Shown: one piece after another, positions 26,274 through 36,669 of the stretch
Layout of the letters: each line of letters begins with the position of its first letter
How positions within the stretch are numbered: position 1 is the stretch's first letter
Assembly: GCA_964019695.1 (NCBI GenBank)
Contig: OZ026519.1
Location: 29,913,213 to 29,977,212, forward strand
Length of the DNA stretch: 64,000 nucleotides
From: Loripinus fragilis
Taxonomy: Eukaryota; Mollusca; Bivalvia; Lucinida; Lucinidae
Direction: 5' to 3'
Made by a program: the position numbers and the translations under genes
The notes under the pieces: model-generated
What the model was told of the DNA's origin: nothing
Databases searched by the model: none
Seen by the model: only the letters and a program-made list of their open reading frames with translations

Positions 26274-26466
26274 GCAGTGGCTCAGTGGTAGAGTGCTTGA
26301 CTCGAGATGAAGGGGCCCAGACTCGAGCCTCAACAGCGTCACTGCACTGTGTCCTTGCGCAAGACACATTTATCCGAGCTTAGTACTGGTTTCAACCCAG
26401 GAAGACCTGTCCCTTTATAACTGAAAGATTGTTGATGGGACGTAAAGAATCAAATCAAACAAAAAA
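26274..26466 (+). mobile_element. tRNA-derived SINE
   Basis: Same family as 24738-24929: GGCTCAGTGGTAGAGTGCTT, ACTCGAGCCTC, GGAAGACCTGTCCC, then AATCAAATCAAAC and an A-rich tail. The paralogue is at 56489-56680. Target duplications are not clear. Confidence 0.85.
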
Positions 26467-28277
26467 CCAAACAGTATATTTTGTAGAAGCATGTGAAAAT
26501 GCTTTATTTGCTTTTTGACAAACTCCATATTATGTTTGATCTGTAAGAAGTCTAAATAGTCGCTGAAACCAGATATTATATTGTTTAAAAATTTTGTCAA
26601 CAAATCTCTTGCAAATTTACAATTTGCTGTTGCTTGTACCTTTGCTATTTGAGCACACTCTGTGCCATTATGAACAAAACTCAACCTGGTGGTTGTAAGA
26701 ATATTACAAATTACAAATGCTGATTTGGGTATAATTCAAGGAATTAGGTGACATGAGATTTCCTGTGACCGGCAAAGGTTCGGGTCAAGTCTGATCAGAG
26801 CCTTTGTGCTAGTAGCCAATACCACAACTGGACCTGACAGCAAACTCCATTTAACTCTCCATTTAACTGCTATTCCTTGTAGCAAAGTTGCATATTTAGA
26901 ATAGGAGCTTAAAATTGGATCAAGTGTGATGTTTTTCAATTATCATCGATTATTACCAAAAACACTATCAAACGAAGTTTTTGATTGATCATCGATTATA
27001 ATTGGTGATTATAATTGATCATCGATGCAACGCTTAAGTTTACACTTGTCAAAATGCCACATTTTTGGAAATCACATGTCATGGCTCTTTTTTTGCTCTG
27101 TGCTTTTTTTACTTTTTATTGTCAATGTTCTTAATGAAACCTAAGTTTACCATCTATAAATCTTCTTTTTATATCTATACTGTGTGCTAGATATACACAG
27201 TTAATATTGCCAAAGAGCTACATGCATCAGGGGGGTGCTATTTTGGCCCACATATGGGCTAAAAAATGCTTTTCACCATTTTGTTCTTATTGGTTTATTA
27301 GAACAATATACCAAGTTTAAAAGTATAACTTTTAAATTGACGTTTATCTTTGCTATGGTTACCAAAAACGGACATCAAAATGGGCTAAAAATGGAAAAGC
27401 GAACATTTTGGAACAAATTTGAGACATTTGACAGAGAAATTAACGTAAACTCAAACAAGATATTTTACCAGGTGATAAAACTTATCAGAACACATAACAT
27501 ATTAAAAGCTTTTTAGGTATGTAGCTATGCTGATATCTAATAATCCCTGACAAAGTTGGAGGGATATAGTTTTGGCGTCGTCCGTCCGTCGCATTTTTGT
27601 CCATCCACATCTCAGAACTACTGGTCAGATTTGATACATATTTGGTACACAATAAGTATCAAGTATTCTGATATCCTATAAGTTTCGTCAAAATCGACCC
27701 TTAAAACTTTAGTTATTGCCCTTGTTGGAATTTTTAGGCAATTATAATGCAAATCTATGTTAGCAAAATGTTAACAGGTTGCTCCACTGAACAAAATGTT
27801 ATCAAGAGCTAGGCAAAAGGAAATGGCAATAAACCACCTTTCCTTAACCATTGTTTCCTGCTTGCAATAATTCATCGCATTACCCTCAAAATAGGGCAAC
27901 AATGAACCGAATGGAAAATCTAAAAAGATATCTAAACTTCTTAACCAGTAATCCAAACTCTTAAAATAATTTCAGTGATGTATTCGGCATAATGCCCTCT
28001 GCTAAATATGGGCAAAAGGTTTGGTACCAGTAAAATGCATTTAAGCCCCCCGGTGGCTTAGGCTGCTGTCCGTTCTAAGGCGGTGGTTCTGTTGTTGTTG
28101 ACTTTTTGTTTATTGTTACTCCCATTGTGGGAGTCTGTAATTGTTCTATGTTTTGTTGTACGTTACTTTATGTCCATTCTAGTATTATAATCATCTTGGT
28201 GGGGAAGAGAGAGAGAGCTGGTTGCTTTGCTTAATTTGTCTTCCTGGTGTCTTGTGATGGTTGAGCAGCTCTTCCTC

Positions 28278-31200
28278 CCGGTGTAACAGGCCGGAATTTC
28301 CCCCCAGTCAGTTTTTTCCCCTGGGAAAGAATGGGCCGGCCCATTCTTTCCCCTGGGAAAAAGTAGGCCTGCCCATTCTTTCCCCACCCAGTCAGTTTTT
28401 TTCCCCCCCCTAATAATTTCAAAAATCATAATGGAATTATTATTTCTTTGCATAAATTTAAAAAGCCCCTATCAAATTAGCAATAGGTCTCAAAAGTACT
28501 CATACATATTGCTGTTTGGTTGTGATTTCTAGGGGTTCAGACCATTCACTTTTACTATCAGTCTTTTGGTTTATTGTACTCTTTCACTGTATCGAAATAC
28601 TTTCGAATGACATGTCAAAGAGATCTTTGACTTTAAAACCCGTTTAGCTAACTGGTTCTTCTAAATAGGGGGTGGGGAAAGACTGGACCGGCCCATTCTT
28701 TTCCCCCTCTATTATTTTCTATCCTTTCTATTTATCTCTCAGTCTTAAGGTTTAACCTACTCTTGCACTGTATCTGAACACACATGATTGTCTTGTCCTA
28801 AGGAGAAATTCAAGTTAAGAAAGCATTTAGCTAACTGCATGTTCCTTCTCAATAGTGGGGTGGGGAAAGACTGGGCCAGCCCATTCTTTCCCCCCCTCCA
28901 TTGGGTTCTAACCTTTCAATTTATCTGTCAGTCCTTGGTTTAAACTACTCTTATACTGAATCTGAACACTCATGATTGACATATCTCAAGGAGAAATTCA
29001 AGTAACAAGCATTCAGCCAAATGATTCTTCTAAATAGGGGGTGGGGAAAGACTGGGCCGGCCCATTCTTTCCCCCCTCTATTATTTTCTAACCTTTCTAT
29101 TTATCTCTCAGTCTTAAGGTCTAACCTACTCTTGCACTGTATCTGAACACACATGATTGTCTTGTCCTAAGGAGAAATTCAAGTTAAGAAAGCATTTAGC
29201 TAACTGCATGTTCCTTCTCAATAGTGGGGTGGGGAAAGACTGGGCCAGCCCATTCTTTCCCCCCCTCCATTGGGTTCTAACCTTTCAATTTATCTGTCAG
29301 TCCTTGGTTTAAACTACTCTTATACTGAATCTGAACACTTATGATTGACATATCTCAAGGAGAAATTCAAGTAACAAGCATTCAGCCAAACGATTCTTCT
29401 AAATAGGGGTGGGGAAAGACTGGGCCGGCCCATTCTTTCCCCCTCTATTATTTTCTAACCTTTCTATTTATCTCTCAGTCTTTAGGTTTAAACTACTCTT
29501 GCACTGTATCTGAACACTCATGATTGTCTTGTTCTAAGGAGAAATTCAAGTTAAGAAAGCATTTAGCTAACTGCATGTTCCTTCTCAATAGTGGGGTGGG
29601 GAAAGACTGGGCCGGCCCATTCTTTCCCCCCCTCCATTGGGTTCTAACCTTTCAATTTATCTGTCAGTCCTTGGTTTAAACTACTCTTACACTGAATCTG
29701 AACACTAATGATTGACATATCTCAAGGAGAAATTCAAGTTACAAGCATTCAGCCAAATGATTCTTCTAAATAGGGGGTGGGGAAAGACTGGGCCGGCCCA
29801 TTCTTTCCCCCCTCTATTATTTTCTAACCTTTCTATTTATCTCTCAGTCTTAAGGTTTAACCTACTTTTGCACTGTATCTGAACACTCATGACTGTCTTG
29901 TCCTAAAGAGAAATTCAAGTTAAGAAAGCATTTAGCTAATTGCATGTTCCTTCTCAATAGTGGGATGGGGAAAGACTAGGCCGGCCCAGTCTTTCCCTCC
30001 TCCAAAATGTATTGATCTATATATTTAACTTCAGTCTTCTAAATTATGCTGCTCTTTCATTGCATCTTAACACTAATGTATGACCTGTTCCAAAGAGAGA
30101 ATCTAGTTTTCAAACCAACAAGTTTATTGGCTTTTCTGCATTGTCGGGTGGGGAAAGACTGGGCCGGCCCATTCTTTCCCCCTCCTTTATCTTTCGATCT
30201 TTCTATTGATTGTTTAGTCTTTCGATTTGTGTTACTCTTTCTCTGTATCTTATTATTCATGAAAGACCTATTCCAAAGCGAGAATCAAGTTTTCAATCCA
30301 ACAAGATTATTGGTACTTCTACATTGTTGGGTTGGAAAGACTGGGCCGGCCCATTCTTTCCCTCCTCCAAAATGTATTGATCTATATATTTATCTTTCAG
30401 TCTTTTAAATTATGCTGCTCTTTCATTGCATCTTAACACTGTTGTATGACCTGTTCAAAAGAGAGAATCTAGTTTTCAAACAACAAGTATATTGGTACTT
30501 CTGCATTGTCATGTGGGGAAAGACTGGGCCGGCACAATCTTTCCCCCCTCCAAAATCTTCCTATCTTTCTATTTATCTTTTCAGTCTTTTGGATTATGCA
30601 ACTCTTTGAATGTATCTAAACAATTTTGAGTGACCTATTCCAAAGTGAGAATTAAGTTTTCTATCTTACAATTTTATTAGTACTTCTACTTTGTGGGGAC
30701 GGGAAAGACTGGGCCGGCCCATTCTTTCCCCCCCCCCTCCATAATGCTTGGATCTTTCAATTTATTGTTTAGTCTTTCGGTTTATTTTACTCTTTGACTG
30801 TATCTGAACAATTTTGAATGACCTATTCCAAAGAGAGATAAAGTTTTTAAACCAACAAGTTTATTGGTACTTCTACATAGTGGGGTGGGGAAAAACTGGG
30901 CCGGCCCATTCTTTCCCCCCTCCAAAATGTTCGGATCTTTCTATTTATCCTCTAGACTTTTGGATTATGTTATTTTTTTGCTGTATCAGAACTCTCTTGA
31001 CTAATACCAAGCAAGGAATCAAGTTTTCAAACCAACAAGTTTATTCGTAATTGTAGGGTGGGGAAAGACTGGGCCGGCCCATTCTTTCCCCCCTCCTTAA
31101 TCTTTCGATCTTTCTATTGATTGTTTAGTCTTTCGGTTTATGTTACTCTTTCACTGTATCTTAATATTTATGAAAGACCTATTCCAAAGCGAGAATCAAG

Positions 31201-32994
31201 TTTTCAATCCAACAAGATTATTGGTACTTCTACATTATTGGGTGGGAAAGACTGGGCCGGCCCATTCTTTCCCTCCTCCAAAATGTATTGATCTATATAT
31301 TTATCTTTAAGTCTTTTAAATTATGCTGCTCTTTCATTGCATCTTAACACTAATGTATGACCTGTTCAAAAGAGAGAATCTAGTTTTCAAACAACAAGTA
31401 TATTGGTACTTCTGCATTGTCGGGTGGGGAAAGTCTTGGCCGGCCCAATCTTTCCCCCTCCAAAATCTTCCTATCTTTCTATTTATCATTTCAGTCTTTT
31501 GGATTATGCAACTCTTTGAATGTATCTAAATAATTTTGAATGACCTATTCCAATGTGAGAATTAAGTTTTCTAACTTACAAGTTTATTGGTACTTCTACT
31601 TTGTGGGGTGGGGAAAGACTGGGCCGGCACATTCTTTCCCCCCCCCCTCCATACTGTTTGGATTTTTCAATTCATTGTTTAGTTTTTCGGTTTATGTTAC
31701 TCTTTGACTGTATCTGAATAATTTTGAATGACCTATTCCAAAGAGAGACCAAGTTTTTAAACCAACAAGTTAATTTGTACATCTACATTGTGGGGTGGGG
31801 AAAAACTGGGCCGGCCCATTCTTTCCCCCCTCCAAAATGTTGGGATCTTTCTATTTATCCTCTAGACTTTTGGATTATGTTATTTTTTTGCTGTATCTGA
31901 ATTCTCTTGACTTATACCAGGCAGAGATTCAAGTTTTCAAACCAACAAGTTTATTCGTAATTTTAGGGTGGGGAAAGACTGGGCCGGCCCATTCTTTCCC
32001 CCCTCCTTAATCTTTCGATCTTCTATTGATCATTTCGTCTTTCGGTTTATGTTACTCTTTCACTCTATTTTAACATTTATGAAAGACCTATACCAAAGTG
32101 AGAATCAAGTTTTCAATCCAGCAAGATTATTGGTACTTCTTCATTGTTGGGTGGGGAAAGACTGGGCCTGCCCATTCTTTCCCCCCTCCAAAATCTTTTG
32201 ATCTTTCTATTGATCAGTTAGTCTTTCGGTTTATGTTACTCTTTCACTGTATCCTAACACTTTATGAATGACCGATTCCAAAGAGAATCAAGTTTTTAAA
32301 CCAAACATTTTATTGTACATTTTATGTACTGCTACATTGTGACATGGGGAAAGACTGGGCCGGCCCATTCTTCCCCCCCAATCCCCCCCTCCAAAATGTT
32401 CTGATCTTTCTATTTATCTTTCAGTATTTCAGTTTATGTTATTCTTTTACTGTATCTGAAGACTTATGAATGACTCATTCCAAAGAGATAATCAAATTTT
32501 CAAACCAAAAAGTTTATTGGTTATCTCCCTCCAAAGTGTTCCAACCTTTGTATTTTATCTTAGTGAATTGATTCTTCCAAATAGTGGGTTGGGGAAAGAC
32601 TGGGCCAATTTTCCTTTAACCCATTCAAATAACCATTTTGAATTAAGAACACACTCATTTTGTTTTTTGAATAGGCTAACCGTTTATAATCAAATCCTTC
32701 TACACCCTCTGCACTTTTGTGCTGTGTTGAGGGTGGTAGAGTTATAATACAGCTATTTCAGAATGATATATAATTTGATTTAAATACACAATGACACATA
32801 TATCATTTTCAAGCCTTTTCCGAAAAAATAACATGGGGGGAAAAACTGACTGGGTGGGGAAAAAACTGACTAGTCAAATCTTTCCCCGGGGGAAAAAACT
32901 GACTGGTCAGTTTTTTCCCCGGGGAAAGAATGGGCCGGCCCATTCTTTCCCCGGGGAAAAAACTGACTGGGGAAAAAACTGACCGTTACACCGG
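28278..32994. mobile_element. Foldback element carrying a palindromic satellite
   Basis: The ends are inverted: CCGGTGTAAC at 28278 and GTTACACCGG at 32985-32994. Inside each end lie inverted copies of CAGTCAGTTTTTTCCCC and a perfect GGGAAAGAATGG/CCATTCTTTCCC palindrome (28323-28352; about 32922-32951). The right arm holds several GGGGAAAAAACTGACT units, a tandem arm like those of the 15714 and 47660 elements. Between the arms is the satellite at 28660-32610. No target duplication was found at these ends and there is no coding frame. Confidence 0.7.
28660..32610. repeat. Palindromic satellite, about 185-bp monomer
   Basis: About 22 monomers each contain a 32-bp palindromic block, GGGGAAAGA-(C/A)TGGGCCGGCCCA-TTCTTTCCCC, centred near 28690, 28878, 29059, 29247, 29426, 29615, 29795, 29983, 30165 and so on. 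The spacers are AT-rich and alike (CTTTCTATTTATC...CAGTCTT...ACTGTATCTGAACA...). Up to about 29,980 there is a two-monomer period of about 369 bp. From 30149 to about 32,000 a five-monomer block of about 910 bp is repeated twice. Short frames across it are satellite artefacts. Confidence 0.92.
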
Positions 32995-33061
32995 TACCAC
33001 GGGGTTGTCTGCGGTTTGTGATTGTGGTATTTCCTGATCATACTCACTTACTATTTTTGAT

Positions 33062-33361
33062 CCCACATAACAAAATGGCCACCAGAGCTTAAAAGTGAAA
33101 TAGGGTTTAAAGACATACCAGCCCATGTTTGAAATGATAAGATTGATATTTTGTCACATGCCCCTTCAAAATTCTGTTATGCTAAAACTAAAAACTAAAA
33201 ATAGAAATCATATCAAACTTTTCCTTCATCATTGGTCAGAAAAATATACAATATACAAATTCAAATATTCCTAAATATCATCTACAAAAATGCACTCTGC
33301 TTAGCCTACAAGAACTAAAATCACAAGACATCGTTTCCATCAGTACTCTCAGTGCTTTGAT
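33062..33361 (+). repeat. 3' end of duplicated unit, copy 1
   Basis: This resumes the unit after the 5-kb insertion and is collinear with 60962-61260. It ends in CAGTACTCTCAGTGCTTTGA(T). The following base marks the change to LINE-flanking sequence. Confidence 0.8.
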
Positions 33362-33495
33362 TTAAAGCACTGGATTCTTTTCTCTCTTTATTCTTTTTAC
33401 CGCTTTTTTTTCATTAAGGAATGTTAATATTTTGAGGCGACTAATTATTGTAATAAATAAGGCGCACATATTTCGTCCAAATACAGTTTTTTTTT

Positions 33496-33549
33496 TATAA
33501 ATAGGAGGTTTTAGGAATTCCCAAAGTGACGTCATTTTCGCGCATGCGC
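33496..33549 (+). promoter_or_regulatory. TATA-, CRE- and NRF1-like motifs at ORF1 start
   Basis: TATAAATAGG lies at about 33497, TGACGTCA at 33527-33534 and the palindrome GCGCATGCGC at 33540-33549. The last one contains the first ATG of ORF1. The motifs match known CREB and NRF1 consensus sequences. Their function here is unproven, and the TATA-before-CRE order is not a usual promoter layout. Confidence 0.3.
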
Positions 33550-34185
33550 AAATCCGTGGCCGTCAACGGTAGGGCCAGCTCTATGGAATCTGCAAACCAA
33601 GCCACACAGAACAAACACAGGCCCCTCATAGCTTTATTTAGAGACTATCAGGATGTTGAGCTCATTTTATCCAATGCAGGAAAACTCCGGGGCACACGAT
33701 TCGGTATCAACCGAGATTACCCACAAGAGATCATCAATGCTCGAAAACCTCTGCTAGCACTCAAAAGGGAGTTAAAAAGCCAGAACCCCAGCTCCAGAAT
33801 CTCGATACAATATCCAGCTAAGCTCATTAAAGACGGCCAAATAATCAGGGATATGTTCCCAGACTGGCAGCAGGTCATGCGTAAAAGTAGACTGACCTAT
33901 ATTGCGGACGGAGACGATGATAACGCCGTAAGTGGTCAAGTACGTTCCGGCGGCAAGGCGAGTGGTATGAACGTGTTTGTTTCGGGACATAGCTCTGATA
34001 ACTCTGACTTTGAGCAACCTGACACTGATCAAGATTGCCAGTTTTCGGACACCCAAACACAAATAAGCAGAAGTCAACCTATGGAGCACCCCAATGAACG
34101 CCCTGGTACTGTGACAGAAAACGACCCAGATCAGAATGAAATGGACGTTTCTCAGCCGAATGAAACCCCACAACAAGCCGTTTAG
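33544..34185 (+). CDS. LINE ORF1 protein, C-terminal part
   Basis: The frame is open from 33526 (GTG), but the first ATG is at 33544, giving about 213 residues ending in TAG (34183-34185). Residues about 25-120 contain PLIALFRDYQDVELILSNAG, LRGTRFGINRDYPQEI and NARKPLLALKREL. These fit the C-terminal domain of L1-type ORF1 proteins (transposase_22 family), which bind RNA and act as nucleic acid chaperones. The coiled coil and RRM normally found in front are absent, so the gene is 5'-truncated. The last 80 residues are acidic, polar and low in complexity. The next frame is in phase behind the single TAG. Confidence 0.75.
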   Translation: MRKSVAVNGRASSMESANQATQNKHRPLIALFRDYQDVELILSNAGKLRGTRFGINRDYPQEIINARKPLLALKRELKSQNPSSRISIQYPAKLIKDGQIIRDMFPDWQQVMRKSRLTYIADGDDDNAVSGQVRSGGKASGMNVFVSGHSSDNSDFEQPDTDQDCQFSDTQTQISRSQPMEHPNERPGTVTENDPDQNEMDVSQPNETPQQAV

Positions 34186-35988
34186 GAGCCAACGGAGTGT
34201 CCAGTTGCTATACATGAACGATGTAGTAGCCCTAATACAAACAGTAGTGACGATGCCTATAAAAAGATCAAGAATAACATTATATGTGGTTCGTTGAACG
34301 TGTGTGGCCTTAAACGTAAAATAGAAGTCCCAGAATTCTGTAGCCTTATCGAAAATTTTGATATATTCTGTGTCAGCGAAACTAAATTAGATCCAATCGA
34401 TATAATTGACGTGGAAGGCTATAACTTTCTTTCCCAGTGCAGAAAACAGACCTACCGTCGCAAAAGCGGAGGCCTTGGTGTTTTCGTAAAGCAATCACTT
34501 GGTCCCTATGTTTCAGTGGTAGAATCTGACTCAGACTATATTATGTGGTTCAAATTAGAAAGGTCGCTCTTTAAAACTGACGAAGACATCTACTTTGGTG
34601 CTGTTTATGTTACCCCAGCAGACTCTCGCTTTAAAAATGCAGATGAAACTGACATTTTTGAAATAGAAATTATTAACGCATGCGTTTTGCACAAATACGT
34701 CTTCCTCATGGGAGACTTTAACGCAAGAGTTGGCTTGGCCCAAGATTATATTGATGCTAGTGATTTTCTTCGAGACCGTCTTGAGATCGACCTCGATTTA
34801 AATGACCCCTTTGACGTTTCACCTGCATTGATGGAGCAAGGTCTGTCTAAACAGCGCAACTCAAAAGATAAAATAATTAATAATGAAGGCAACAAACTGC
34901 TTGAAATTTGCAAAACCAATAACTTAATCATTTTAAATGGTAGATGCGGAAAAGACAAATGTGCAGGCGAATTTACGTTTAGAGAAACGTCTGTCATAGA
35001 TTACTCAATAGCATCTGTTAATTGTCTTAGCTTCATTGAAGACTTCAGCATATCTGAACAAGACTGTCTCTATAGTGATGGCCACTCATTATTATCTACA
35101 GTACTTAAATTCAAGTATAAAAAACGCAGCACTATGAACTCAAAACCGAAAGTTATAAGAAATAAAAGGCCAAAATGGAACCAAAACAAGAGCAACAACT
35201 TCATTAACAACATTGACCGCTCTAAATTAGATAATATTAATACAAACATAGAAACTTTAAAGGCAAAGATAAATAATGTTAATAAAGAAACTATCAACAG
35301 TATAAGTTCTGACATATCAGCCTTATTTTCTGAATCTAGCGATAAAACATACCCCATCGAACAACTAGCCATAAACCCCAAAAATGATAGAAAGCACAAA
35401 CCTTGGTTTGGAATCAACTGCCAAAACGCGCGAAAAAAATACCACATTGCAAGAAGGATCCATAATCTGAATCGCTCTCATACTAACAAGGCCAACTTAA
35501 AACAACAAAGCACTGCATATAAACGCACACTTAACCTACACATAAACAAACATAAACGAGCAGCACAAAAGAAACTGAGAAATTTGAAGAGTAAATCACC
35601 AAAAGATTTCTGGAAAGTAATAAATAGTATAAATAAAAAGCAAGAAGATACAACAATCAGTCTTGACACACTTTACGATTATTTTAAAACATTAAACACA
35701 ACTAACGAAACAGAAGATAATCAGTTTTCAGAAGAATTTACTTTAGACAATTCAGACGACGAAGAACTATTAAATTCATCAATAACTGAGGGGGAAATAT
35801 TAAAATGTATTAATTCATTAAAAAACAACAAAAGTTCCGCCAACGACAGGATAATAAATGAATACTTGAAAACAACCGCAAATCTGATGCTCCCCATATA
35901 TGTTTCATATTTCAATTTAATATTTGACACTGGCATAATCCCTGACACCTGGCTAGAAGGTATTATACGCCCTATTTATAAGAAAAAT
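34186..35988 (+). CDS. LINE ORF2, 5' part: endonuclease and start of RT
   Basis: The reading frame continues in phase right after the ORF1 TAG with no ATG before the catalytic start. The usual N-terminal motif (LNVCGLKRKI) begins at 34294 on a TTG codon. APE-type endonuclease motifs follow in order: CVSETKLD (catalytic Glu), GGLGVFVK, FLMGDFNAR, VIDYSIAS and YSDGHSLLS (Asp-His). A basic linker and an acidic stretch lead to the first reverse transcriptase block, NNKSSANDRIINEYLK and then GIIRPIYKK. Codons are clean to AAT at 35986-35988. There the DIRS element begins and creates a premature TGT TGA. The rest of the protein resumes at 41393. The enzyme nicks target DNA for target-primed reverse transcription. 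Confidence 0.9.
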
Positions 35989-36025
35989 TGTTGATTTGTC
36001 AACAAGTTTTAATTTTATGAATAAA

Positions 36026-36171
36026 GTATACCTACCTATATGTAATAATACATATGGATTATCTCCCTTAGCTATTCACACAACTCGCTAAAAAATTTCG
36101 TTCCGCCAATTACACATACCCCAAAATGGTCATGTGACTATGACGTGTACTTCCCCATACTTCAGTTCCTT
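36026..36171. repeat. DIRS inverted terminal repeat, left
   Basis: This is the reverse complement of 41231-41376, from GTATACCTACCTATATG to CCATACTTCAGTT, nearly identical. The outer 37 bp (35989-36025) are specific to this end. Confidence 0.93.
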
Positions 36172-36232
36172 CAAAGCGGCAAAAGATCACCACCTCCAAG
36201 GAAAGATACAGATGGGGAGGAGGGAGGGAAGT

Positions 36233-36336
36233 ACATATAGGTAGGTATACTTTATTCATAAAATTAAAACTTGTTGACAAATCAACAATTTTATTTCATT
36301 CCGTATACCTACCTATATGTAATAATACATATGGAT
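36233..36336. other. DIRS internal complementary region (circle junction)
   Basis: The tract reads as the complement of the left end (GTATACTTTATTCATAAAA, TTGTTGACAAATCAACAA) fused directly to the complement of the right end (TTTATTTCATTCCGTATACC). In DIRS elements this region templates completion of both ends and joins them into a circle. At the joint, AAAT is present once, matching the crossover bases seen at the integration site. Confidence 0.9.
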
Positions 36337-36669
36337 AGATTCACAAGCAATACATACCTTGTATGTCTTTTTGCTGTGGAAACTGTATCTTTCTGTTCTC
36401 CCAAACATCTGGATAATTTCTCTTTATATCCCTTTGTCCATGTATTTACACGTAAAAACCACTGTACAAATTTCAACCCTCCAATTGTACAATATATACA
36501 CCTAGTATTCATTTCCAAAGTCCTTTACAGTAGAGTCCTATCTCCCTTCTTCCCTGATATCTCAATTTATACCCATTTACAAAAATCCTGCACACCAAAC
36601 TCGCTAAAGAAGTACTGACACATAATTGTATCAACTTATTTCCACTGTAACCACAATCTTATTTACACT

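Larger units (their letters stand above)
28024..33055. mobile_element. 5-kb insertion in copy 1 of the duplicated unit
   Basis: Copy 2 reads straight through at about 60953-60963 (AAAAGGTTTGATCCC). Copy 1 is interrupted after TTTG (28020-28023) and resumes at TTTG (33056-33059), a possible 4-bp target duplication. The outer 250 bp (28024-28277) and 61 bp (32995-33055) are unrelated to the inner foldback at 28278-32994, so two nested insertions are likely. The outer one is unclassified. Confidence 0.75.
20563..33361 (+). repeat. Large duplicated unit, copy 1
   Basis: The sequence from TTCATTTTTGGAAACGATG to CAGTACTCTCAGTGCTTTGA is collinear with 49117-61260 in the same orientation, at what looks like several percent divergence. 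Without the later insertions both copies come to about 7.75 kb (12,799 minus about 5,030 here; 12,144 minus about 4,400 there). The left end carries a hairpin in this copy (GGAAACGATGTTTT with AAAACATCTGTTTCC). The unit contains SINEs, foldbacks and AT-rich DNA but no coding frame. Either a segmental duplication or a large non-autonomous transposon fits. The reuse of the 3' terminus at 10143-10172 favours the latter. Confidence 0.85.

Noticed and set aside
30046..32201. Chains of short open frames with similar peptides across the satellite
   Set aside because: They repeat because the DNA repeats. They have no start context, no family match, and are interrupted at each monomer.
28660..32610. 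CRISPR array (regularly spaced palindromic repeats)
   Set aside because: Spacers are alike rather than unique, monomers are about 185 bp, and the genome is clearly eukaryotic with no cas genes.
34555..35948. Minus-strand open frames under LINE ORF2
   Set aside because: Antisense shadows of the real plus-strand frame.
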